Assembly: GCA_963966185.1 (NCBI GenBank) | Contig: CAWZYM010000231.1 | Location: 390,001 to 454,000 of the forward strand | Length of the DNA: 64,000 nt | Direction: 5' to 3' | Source of the DNA: Rhabditoides inermis | Taxonomy: Eukaryota > Nematoda > Chromadorea > Rhabditida > Rhabditidae | Notes under the pieces: generated by a model | The model's database searches: none | The model's input: only the letters and a program-made list of their open reading frames with translations | What the model was told of the DNA's origin: nothing | Part shown: positions 54,953-64,000 of the stretch, in pieces | Numbering within the stretch: position 1 is the stretch's first letter | How the letters are laid out: every line of letters begins with the position of its first letter | Made by a program: the position numbers and the translations under genes

Positions 54953-56406
54953 ATGGACCGAGTGTGTTCGAGACTCAACGATCAGCTGTCCAAATCCGAA
55001 CGCGTCATCAACCACGCCGACCATGCTGTGGTCGACGTCATTGGAAGAATCGACACCGCATTCGAAAAGGTGCAAAAGAGGGGGGGAAGAGAGAGAGAGA
55101 GAGAGATAGAGAGAGGAGGGAGAGAAAGACTCGTTGCAGGGTGGTGTGACCGAGGAGTCTGCGCAGGCCTTGTTCGGTCTCCTACTAGAGCTCCAGTCGG
55201 CTGTCTTCCCCGCCATTCGCGAGGTATCGATTGATTATTGATTGGCATTGTTCTTGTTTGCAGCTGCACAAACTGTCGGACACACAGGCTTACATTGGAA
55301 CGAAGCTGCTGCCGGAGAACGAGCAGGCAAAGAAAAAGTGAGCAACCTATCCCTTCTAATCTCTCTCCCTCTCTCTCTCCTTCCCTCTCCCTCTCTCTCC
55401 CTCTTTCTCCCTCTCTCTCTCTCCCTCTCTCTTCCTCTTTCCCTCCCATGTCTCCTGTTCAGGATCGGCGACCTGGAGTACCGTTTGTCTGTGTGCGCCA
55501 GTGTCAACAAGGAGATCCGCAGTCAGCTACTCGCCCTAGAAGCCAAGTGAGTGTTGCTATTCTGCTACTGTCACAGCTTTTTGTTGCATTCATATTACAC
55601 TTGGTGTATACATGTGGACTTGTCCATGTATTGTCTAACACCCCGTGTTTCCGGTCGTCTATTCACATTGAGTCGGAGGAGGCTCTGCGAAAGGAGAAGG
55701 AAGTGGCCATCCAGCAGACCAAGGGAAAGGACAGACACATCAACGCTCTCAACCAGGTACGCATTTCTATTATCCTCGAAGTTGTAAAGGAGAGGACTCC
55801 AAGAGGATAAAATTAATTAGTGGAATGGATCCAATTGGCGAGTTGTATACCGTGACGTGTTGTATGTGTTGCAGCGGATCGCGACGCTCGAGTCGCAGCT
55901 GGAGACTGCGCAGAAGATCAAGGAGGAGCCCCTCTCCCGACCCGACTCCGGATACAACGAAAGGGTGGGTGGTAGGACAGGAGAGGAGACAGTACAAAAA
56001 AGTTGCAGCCGGTCGACACTGAGTGGGAGGCCATGTCGGACAGCGAGTTCGTGTTCGACGGAAACGTCCTCACCTCCACCCTACAGTACCCCCAATCTGA
56101 CTCAGCGGTGAGTGAATGCGCGAGGTAGAGAGGCAAGAGGAAACTGTGCTTTCAGATGACGCCTCGCATCGCTGCCGCGCAGCGCAAGAAGAACCGCCGC
56201 AGCAGCTCCTTCTCTCCCGCCCGCATTGTCAGCAAGGTACAACGTGGATAAGGCTGCGACAACTGCGACTCGAGCTTCGATTATATGCTCGTTTTCAGCT
56301 GGTACGTTCTGCACGGAAGAGCCGCAAGAGTGTGAAGCTGGAGGTGGAGGATGGGGAGAGCAGCGCCGAGTTCCACAACATGGACAAGAGGCTCGTTTTC
56401 TTGTAG
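54953..56406 (+). CDS. Coiled-coil protein, unrecognised
   Basis: I do not recognise the family. Exons: 54953-55069, 55140-55223, 55264-55337, 55463-55546, about 55674-55755, about 55875-55963, about 56010-56107, 56155-56236, 56300-56406. The N-terminal 190 residues are helical with heptads (ICs such as LSKSERVINHADHAVVDVI, LEYRLSVCASVNKEIRSQL, KEKEVAIQQTKGKDRHINAL, TLESQLETAQKIKEE). The tail is basic and Ser-rich (AAAQRKKNRRSSSFSPARI, RSARKSRKSVKLEVEDGE) and ends DKRLVFL. The junction from exon 4 to exon 5 is odd: the coiled-coil frame of exon 5 (SEEALRKEKE) needs a non-AG acceptor or an error, since the visible AG gives another frame. A cytoskeletal or centrosomal adaptor is a guess only. 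Confidence 0.6.
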
Positions 56407-56822
56407 AACCACGTCTGCAGTGCTCCATCCATGACTCATTCCCTAAGTTTCATTTGTGACTTGCCATTACTATACGATTTCTTAAACATTTCTTTTATAT
56501 GTTTGTATTTGTGAGTTTGAATGCATGTTTAATAAATGTTTACTATTTATTGTTAAGTTTCTAGCAATATTTATGAATGACTGGACATATTCATATCCAG
56601 GAATTATCCATATTCCATATTCATATCCTCATGGGCGTCAGGTGAAACACTTGCGCTCCATTTAAACGACGAGAGTGTGTGCAAATGAGAGCGTGCAGAC
56701 TGTTATACGGTGTCTTCAGGTCAACTAAATACGTAGCATGTGTTATTTTTTAAACTTTTTTTTAAAACTTCGTTGGTATTTCATAGTGTATCTTTTAAAT
56801 GTGTTCTGCATTATCCCTTCAG
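56407..56822. other. Intergenic
   Basis: AATAAA at 56531-56536 probably ends the coiled-coil gene. ATATTCATATCC-like repeats at 56585-56628. The next gene's ATG directly follows an acceptor-like CCCTTCAG. Confidence 0.5.
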
Positions 56823-57290
56823 ATGTCTGCAGATGCGCAGCAGTCGACGGCCGCAGCGCGAGAAGCAGCCGGCATCGGCAAGGTGCGATGGGGAACGAGG
56901 TACGTTTCGTTTCTTCGTTTCTTCATTTAATTTTCATGATAAACTTCAGGATACGTCACACGATGTGGCGTGTGGTCTCGGCGCCGGCCCGCAGCTCCAC
57001 TGTCGCCGCCGTTACCTGCGTCGCGGTCTATCTCGCTGCTTACAACGGCGCTGTTTGGTCAGTTACTTATCTTTTTTATGTACCCTTCTATGTTTTTACA
57101 TTTCAATATAATGTAGTGTAGGTGGTGGAAGGGTGCTGATCACCCGCTCAACCGATTCGGATGGCGTCAGCGAGAGGCGGCAGGCACGCTGTCGAGTGTG
57201 CAGCTCAGCAAGAAGCGGGTGGTGAACGAGTACTACGAGAGCCGAATCTTCCGACCCATGGACGAAGCGCCCCGTTCCATCGGAGCATAG
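56823..57290 (+). CDS. Small single-span membrane protein, unrecognised
   Basis: Exons 56823-56899, 56950-57057, 57122-57290 give 117 residues. A basic N-terminal part (GKVRWGTRIRHTMWRV) precedes one hydrophobic helix (TVAAVTCVAVYLAAYNGAVW), then WWKGADHPLNRFG and a polar tail ending FRPMDEAPRSIGA. The layout would suit a small mitochondrial inner-membrane protein, but I recognise no family. An acceptor (CTTCAG) lies exactly at the ATG, a possible spliced-leader site. Confidence 0.65.
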
Positions 57291-57803
57291 TCATTATCAG
57301 GCACCACACATCTAGGTCTTCTAGCTAGTTGTTCCATAGTCTATAAACTTAGTCGCTCATAGATTCTTGTGTTGAGAGTTGTTTTGTTTTCTAGGAGTCA
57401 TGAACTTGTTCTGTTGATCTTGATCCGTTATGAATGTTGTACAGTCTACCCCCGTTTCACATAAATTGTATGTACTGAATTGTTTTCTGGATAACATTTA
57501 TTACAATCAACATATACCGACATATACAGCAATTGCTTCGCGCACTCACAATAAACAATCAGCGTGCGGGATTGGGCCATTCACAGGGGCTAGTCAGATT
57601 AGTTTAGAACACAACATATTCAGCAGAGAGTCAAAATAATCGCATGATACCAGAGATAAACATCCTTGCAGATCAAGAACGACATTCGCAAAATGTACAG
57701 TAGACAGAGACAGCAGACAATACCTGTCATCTACTCGTGTTCACTCACAGGGGTAGTTCTAGTTTAGTGAGCGGTGGTTTTTAGGAATGGGATAGTTGAG
57801 GGG
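57291..57803. other. Intergenic, convergent 3' ends
   Basis: Between the small membrane-protein gene (+) and WAPL (-). No gene seen. Confidence 0.5.
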
Positions 57804-60800
57804 TCACTCATCGAGGGACTGTAGCAGATCAAGGATGCGCTCGATGGATCGCGCGTTGCCCTTGTGATGTCCGGCAATGTTGATGAAGTCGACAAAGCGC
57901 TGCATCTGCTCCACCAAGGGACGCAGGCTGCCGCCCGCCATTTCCTCGCGAACCACAGATACACCTTCCTGCAAAACTCCACTTGCTACACATCAACACA
58001 TCTTATTCCCACCTCATTCTGCTGAAGCATACAGCCAATGACGAGTGCAATATAGCTGGCGACGACCGAGTCCTCCATGTGGGCGCTGGCCTTGTTCATG
58101 GCTCCCTGGATGAGCCGCATCATATCCGTCTCGTCCATCTCGGTCATGCCCCTCCTGTCCAGTCGGCCATCATCCTCTTCTTCTTCCTCTTCCCCTTCTC
58201 CATCCGGCTCCTGCATCGCCAATTCCTGATCCAGAGACTCATCCATCGACTGGGCCTTCGAATCGTGACGACAGAACAGCTACAACAAATCAGGCATGGT
58301 GTGTCTGAATATGAAACACCCACCTGAACAAGCGCGGCAATGGTACCGCACGCAACCGTCTCCTCTTCGCTCTCCCAGTTGAAAACGCGCACAGTCGCTT
58401 CCATCACACGACGGCGATTAGACGCACACCTCTCCACAAGGTTCACCAGAAGACCACACATCTACAACACAATGCTATCGGATGACATCGCAATCCTAAA
58501 ATTTAAAGAATGAACTCACAATGACGTAGATGTCAAACTTCTTCTCTTCGGGTGCGTGCTTAGGGGCGAGCCAGGTGAGGGACTCCATCACACGAATCAT
58601 CAGATCAGGGATTTGACCCAGCTTCGTGCAACACAACTCTGAAACAGCACTTGTTAAGACGCTCAGGACAAAACACCCAATACCAATGTAATTGACGTAC
58701 CGCTGTCGTGGCTGAGGTTGATGAGCACTCTAGCAGTGAGATCGAGAGCAACAACTAGAGAATGCGCGAGAGGAGATGTCGAGGAGCACTCCGGGAGGCG
58801 AGTATGGATGTAGTCGAGAGAACTGAAGAAACAAACGGGTAATATTAAAATTACAAAAATGCTCACCGTGCTGCTGACTGAATAAGCAGACTTCCGCGAT
58901 GGGAAATGAGGAACGCCTGATTTTTCTTGTGATACAAGGTGCATTGCTCCAGAACGCGGTAACACCTGAGAACGCGAGAACGTATATAGATATCCAAAGA
59001 AAAGGAAAAGCATACCTATCGAGCATAAGCAGCAAGTTCAGCTGCTCTGTTTCGTTCACCGACTCCATCGACAAGCGCAACGTCACTTGATCAACTTCAA
59101 AACAATACAATTGATACACGGTATCATAAACAAAAGAATAAACGCACCCTTAGCAACTAGCCACGGAAGCACACCCATGTTCAACAACTCCGTCTTCGTA
59201 CCCTCATCCATGTTGCGAGCGAGAAGGAACACAAATGATTCTAACATCAACAGAGAGGGCTGCAAAAAGTATTGAGTATAGATACAAAAAAGTGTACTTA
59301 CAGAGATTTCCTCCTTGCTGAGCTGGAAAGTGATCTTCTTTCCGGCCTGCGCCACCTCCACACGACGAACGTACTCACAAAGTACACTCCACACCTATAA
59401 TATAAACAGTATTAAACCATGTCATTTCAATCAGCATACATCATCTCAAACAGTTAACACCACTCACATTGTCGATGTACTTGCTGGATCCGGGCGTCTT
59501 ATCGAGCTGCGTCCTCTCGATTCGCAACAAGTTGGCAAACAGTTTCAGCGTGCCACTGTCCACCGTTGCCGACTGTGACTGATCACGCGACATCAGATAA
59601 ATCACTGCCGACGCACACAGAGCAAAGTTCTAAACAAAACAAAGGTAATATTTACAGTAACTGCTCTTCGCCTCAACACTCTTAAACACTCACATTGTCT
59701 TGCGGAGCCTCGGCGAAGACCGCGAAGACGGGTCGCAGCTTTCCCTGACTCCGGATAAACTGACGGAACTCGTTCGAAGTACACTTGCGAGCCAGAGTGA
59801 CAGTACTAAAATGTGTCACTAATAATCATAAAAAATAAGTGTCTTACCTAAGACATTTCATGTTGGCATCGGCTGAATCGGATCGGAGAGCGCCGAGAAC
59901 GTACTCAATGTCCTGTCGGAAGTCGTCGCACTCGCCAGACTCAAGACACTCATGGGGCTCCTTCACGTTGCGCACGCGAGACCCGCGCGCCTGCGATAGA
60001 GACGGGCGAATCGCAGTGGTTGACGAGGACGATGTCGTTGCCAAAGCACGTGCGTAGATAGGAACCTAGATATGCAGTGTTTGAACCACATAGCATCGTA
60101 TAACATGCTATATTAACCCTGGCGGTCATCCTACTAGGCGGCGGAGCTATGCGCTCCCTCTGGAGCTGAGCCGGTGGGGAAGCTTCCTCTTCATCCTCCT
60201 CGTCGTTAGCCACCCAGTTGTGCTTGTACACGGGCTTGCGCTCTCCAGAACGAGGAAACAACTTTTTCGAAGGTGAATCTTCAAACATGAATATCATTAT
60301 TGACGAATTTAAAATTACGCACCACTGGGCGACGGAGTTTCTTTCTGCTTCTTTGGCTGAGGAGGTGCGGGCTCGTCGTCATCCTCTTCGTCAAAATCAA
60401 ACGCGGATGCAGCCGAACGAATAGGTGCAGACCTGGCGCCACCAGTACTCGCTGCTGGAAATCAAAAGTAAATCAGGCATATCAAAATATACTTACATAC
60501 ACGCGGCAGACTGATGCTAGTGTTGGTAAGAGCATTGTTAATAGATCCGGTCGATGACTGCGAGGAAGAAGGCTTGGCAGTTTGGATCTTGTGTGACTCG
60601 TCTTCCGAATCCGAGCTGTTATCCGACTGAATGCCCTTATTAGAACAATTTCGGAACACTCAGATCTTACCTGATCGAGCGCTCCATCCGTAGAAGTACT
60701 TTCAGGTAGACTGACTGGAGGCGAAAACACTTGCTGCGGCGACGAAGAGTTGACGGTAACAGACGGCAGCTGCGGCTTGTCGTCATTCTCGGGAGGGACC

Positions 60801-60965
60801 GGGGCCGCTTTCGGAAATCTTCGGCGAGTTTGCCTACAAGCACAGTTGGTGTAAACTCAACTATATGACTTACGCTTTTCCGAAAGCAGCATCGAACAGA
60901 TCCGCTGCTTTTGTACTAGCAGGAAATGATCCATAAGATCTCGTTTTGCCCGCCCCGGACGACAT
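57804..60965 (-). CDS. WAPL: WAPL, cohesin release factor
   Basis: Binds PDS5 and SA subunits and opens the cohesin ring. Seventeen exons (minus): 60965-60874, 60833-60671, 60626-60497, 60454-60323, 60278-60118, 60065-59848, 59805-59694, 59629-59468, 59394-59302, 59259-59148, 59094-59016, 58965-58867, 58822-58701, 58638-58520, 58461-58324, 58279-58013, 57968-57804; 787 residues. The start TRSYGSFPASTKAADLFDAA resembles the WAPL N-terminus (TYSRKGGNGSSKFDEVF). A Ser/acidic disordered region follows, then the helical-repeat WAPL domain from about residue 300 (ECDDFRQDIEYVLGAL, ANMKCLSTVTLARKC, LPWLVAKVDQV) to the end (VVASYIALVIGCMLQQNEEG, ARSIERILDLLQSLDE). An acceptor just upstream of the ATG suggests trans-splicing. 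The exon 4 acceptor is CAGCAG, allowing one-residue variation. Confidence 0.9.
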
Positions 60966-61696
60966 AGCGGAGAAATACCCTGAATGAGAGTTATGAACTT
61001 TTAAACGCCCAATATCAAACCGATTTTCCACCCCGACCACACAGAACTTGCTGTCCTGCCTGAATTTGAGCAGCACCGTGACATTCATCGTTACTAACAG
61101 TTACTATCACTGATGCTGATAACATTCAATCTTTATTTGATAAGAATATGCAAATTTCGAAAATTTGCATATGTGCCTATTCGATGCAAATTGTGTTCGA
61201 CCGCAATGTATAGTTATGACAATCATAGTTATGTTCAAAAACATAGATAGTTGAAGCACACCAACGACTTCTGTAAGGTCGGGATGGAAAATCGGTTTGA
61301 GATTGGGACGTTAGTTGAACGCATTAAAATGAGTAACAAAAAACATGAATAAAAAATATTTCGATCAATATTTTGATTTGTGAAATCGGGCGCCAAAATA
61401 TTCCGATACGCGCTCGCGTCTTATATGCGTAGCGTTTCGTGTTGGGACCAGATATTTGTCATAGGTGGTGCGCAGGACGCCATTGCCAAATAGGCGGGGT
61501 CAGACGGTTCCCGCGCGATTGTCGCGTCAGTGTTTATTTTTGTTACATCCGTTTCATTTGTACTTTCTTCACTTCGGTGCGATGTGCTTGTAGCAGTCTA
61601 CTGTCTTGTTTTGTTCTTGTTGATAAACTATTATGACCTCTTTGGAGTTACATCATATTCAATTGTTTATCGTTATCTCTCCAGCACTAACGTATA
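60966..61696. promoter_or_regulatory. Divergent promoter region between WAPL and H2A.Z
   Basis: About 730 bp separate the two starts. An in-frame upstream extension of WAPL exists (ATG at 61088), but an acceptor-like CATTCAG at about 60985 suggests it is outron sequence. CpG-containing sequence at 61390-61520 may be the core promoter. Confidence 0.5.
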
Positions 61697-62199
61697 ATGG
61701 CTGGAGGAAAGGGAAAGGCCGGTAAGGACTCCGGAAAGACCAAGGGAAAGGTTATCTCCCGTTCTGCTCGTGCCGGTCTCCAGTTCCCCGTCGGACGTAT
61801 TCACCGCTTCCTCAAGCAGAGGACCACCTCCAACGGACGTGTCGGAGCCACCGCTGCTGTCTACAGGTGTCTTTAATTTTTATGCATGTTTTGTTCTTGC
61901 TTTGATACTCCAGCTGTTTACAGTGTTGTGCAATTTGCTATCTTACGTTTTCCAGCGCTGCAATTCTGGAGTATCTGACCGCTGAGGTTCTCGAGCTCGC
62001 TGGAAACGCGTCGAAGGACTTGAAGGTTAAGCGTATCACTCCCCGCCATCTGCATCTGGCTATCCGCGGAGATGAGGAGCTGGACACTCTTATTAAGGCT
62101 ACCATTGCCGGAGGAGGAGTCATCCCCCACATTCACCGCTACCTCATGAGCAAGAAGGGTGCCCAGCCCGGAGCCCCTGGTCAGAAGGGTCCCCAGTAA
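61697..62199 (+). CDS. Histone H2A.Z variant
   Basis: Replacement histone of promoter nucleosomes. Two exons (61697-61866, 61956-62199) give 137 residues. [60 protein letters not shown] and [15 protein letters not shown] are diagnostic. [14 protein letters not shown] and the extended acidic-patch region separate it from canonical H2A. It is interrupted by an intron, unlike replication-dependent histone genes, in keeping with a polyadenylated variant. The tail [17 protein letters not shown] is longer than in vertebrates. Confidence 0.97.
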
Positions 62200-62698
62200 T
62201 CACTATGTACCTAATAATACTCGAAAGTGCTAGACACTGCCAATGTTCTCATTTTCACACTTTATCTATTGTTTTAACCTCGTGTGCACACTATTCCGTC
62301 TGAATTAACGATCTCATCGTATTTTACGGTATTGTATGTGTGCATTTGTATGTACCAGTCGATAAATCGATACACGAATCTGATCGATATTTGTTGTGAG
62401 TGGGTGCGGATCTGTTGTTTTTAGCGGCAATAGGACACAGCTGGGTGCGCGCGTGGGTCATTCGGGTCACTATTGCGCGGGAAAGCGAGTGGACATGAGG
62501 GTGTGCACGGTGATTTGCTTTTGACCTCCCTTCGATGCACAGGGACACGAAGAAGAATGATACTAGGGAATGCTCGTAGAATTGTGCGCTGATTCATTCC
62601 GGAAATGGTGTCCACTGAAGCGAATATAGGGTAGTGGTTGGCGTTAAGGTAGCAACAAGAGAGTAAGTATACTACTGACTGGTTGCGTGCTTCTGACG
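62200..62698. other. Intergenic
   Basis: H2A.Z 3' flank and promoter of the next gene. No gene seen. Confidence 0.5.
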
Positions 62699-63035
62699 AT
62701 GGATCAAGACGTGCCCACTCCGGACATACTTGATCGATTCGGCAGCGACCCGCGGCCCGTGAGTCTTTGTTCCATGTGCACATATCGTATTTCCACCCAG
62801 CGCGCCCGGCCGACTCGCATGGTTGTGGACAGGGGACAATGCTTGATCAGAGACCCACCAGTCGAGGCATACCCACGACAGAGGGCCTTTCCTGAGAATG
62901 CAAAGTGAGTGGACGTATATGAGATACGAGTGACGGAAGGAGTTGCAGGAAGGGAGAGCTGGCGCGATTGGCGGATGTTATGGACACGGCGACACTGTGC
63001 TTCCAGGTAAGAATGCGAGTGAGGATAGGGGAGAG

Positions 63036-63074
<39 letters not shown>

Positions 63075-63382
63075 GGTGTTTTCAGGTGTACTCTGATGAA
63101 TCGGCGGACGACAGCTCGCAGCTCCATCGTATTCGCATGTACAAGCTCTACTATCACCTGTCTGACGACACCCTATCGCTCTATGAGCCCCACGTGGAAA
63201 ACAGCGGATACATACAGGTTGGTGAGTCTTCCTCCCACCTCTCAGCTGGCATCTCTCCAGGGTCGTCTCTTCCGACATCAAAAAGTGCCGGCGCACAACC
63301 GTGTCGGCTCTCCCTATCTGCACTATACCGACCTCAATCTTGGCAAGTACACTGTATATTCCCTCTATCTCCGCATCTTCCA

Positions 63383-63419
<37 letters not shown>

Positions 63420-63420
63420 T

Positions 63421-63470
<50 letters not shown>

Positions 63471-64000
63471 CCATCCACTCCTCTTCTTCAGGCATGGATG
63501 TCTCGCTGTTCGGCACTCGCTATCGCATTTACGACTGCGACAACTTCACACATGTGCGTAAGATGTGCATTGAACATATTTAGAATTTTTTTTGGTAATT
63601 ACGATGCAGTAATTTGTTTACTTTTAGAAGTTCCTTTCGGAAAGAGGAGTAAAACTCTCGGCGGCCGAAGATCCCCCTATGGATCCGTGGATAGCTGGGA
63701 GGAGGCGGCGAAGGGAGACGCCTCCCGCGCAGCCGCCAGTCGAACAGGTACACTCGCCCCCTGTCCCCTGTCACTCCCTCCAGCGCCCCTTCCTCCCTGC
63801 CCCAGCCGTGCTCATCTTTCGCTGCTGCTGGCTCGACCACGGCAACGACTTCTGCGGATGCCGCGTCACAAGGACATTCAGAATCATGGTGAGTGAGAGA
63901 AACCTATTTCACGATACCTATTTCACGATACCGATACAGGTGTTCACCGCTGATCACACAGTGTCACTGGTCGAGGAGACCAAGGAGTTCGAAGGACAAT
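62699..64000 (+). CDS. EFHC1/2-like DM10-domain axonemal protein, partial
   Basis: Microtubule inner protein of ciliary doublets in other animals. Visible exons: 62699-62904, 62949-63006, 63086-63217, 63261-63342, 63492-63553, 63628-63747, 63783-63890, then from about 63941 to the window edge. Motifs: RMVVDRGQCLIRDPPVEAYP, RQRAFPEN, then DM10 domain 1 (YKLYYHLSDDTLSLYEPHVE, NSGYIQGRLFRHQKVP, YLHYTDLNLGMDVSLFG, YRIYDCDNFT) and the start of domain 2 (LIFRCCWLDHGN, VFTADHTVSLVEE). The intron after 63342 begins with GC (TTG|GCAAGT). GA and CT tracts fill two introns. An intron-free reading of 62699-62904 is preferred because it stays in frame and matches the family. Confidence 0.88.

Overview
This is eukaryotic DNA, most likely from a free-living or otherwise gene-rich nematode. 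Genes are split by many short introns (often 40-100 bp) with GT-AG borders. Four features point to nematodes: a JNK-like kinase with an SxY activation motif resembling the nematode KGB group, a seven-transmembrane chemoreceptor of nematode serpentine type, a secreted Ser/Thr-rich protein ending in a nematode-type C6 domain, and several acceptor sites lying directly at start codons, as expected for spliced-leader addition. Species cannot be named. Short introns are very often filled with GA/CT microsatellite.

Left third (1-25.4 kb): a KGB-like MAP kinase (2164-4856, +) and a canonical TPY-type JNK (21939-17510, -) face each other. Between them lie a chemoreceptor gene (9114-5575, -) whose 2.5 kb intron carries a second, unrecognised open gene (7850-6258, -), and a Penelope-like retroelement (9671-15508). 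The retroelement has its GIY-YIG endonuclease upstream of the reverse transcriptase, as in the Naiad/Chlamys group. It is flanked by a 1,241 bp direct repeat (pLTR-like), carries a hammerhead-ribozyme-like motif, and is broken by a LINE fragment. Then come an inverted pair made of a C6-domain secreted protein gene (25377-24046, -) and its decayed copy (23071-23890, +).

Middle (26-46 kb), mostly + strand housekeeping genes: an SLC36-type amino acid transporter (26659-30283) with a 204 bp-arm inverted repeat and a (TTG)n tract in its introns; a MULE-like fold-back element (30414-30882); a small secreted Cys protein (31635-31144, -); a possible APC16-like protein closely followed by ALG13 (operon-like, 45 bp apart); TIM17; long-form tRNase Z (ELAC2); the mitochondrial GTPase Miro; and the tRNA guanine-9 methyltransferase TRMT10A.

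Right third (46.5-64 kb): a Kv4/Shal potassium channel (46558-54021) with a 1.9 kb intron of nested repeats (a TIR element holding a 307 bp tandem repeat, itself split by a hAT-like MITE with 8 bp target duplication); a coiled-coil protein; a small membrane protein; the cohesin-release factor WAPL (60965-57804, -) divergent from histone H2A.Z (61697-62199, +); and an EFHC-type DM10-domain axonemal protein running off the right edge.

Most genes are unrelated housekeeping or neuronal genes and do not form one pathway. Mitochondrial functions are frequent in the middle block (TIM17, Miro, perhaps ELAC2). All exon borders were read by eye from splice signals, reading-frame continuity and family resemblance.
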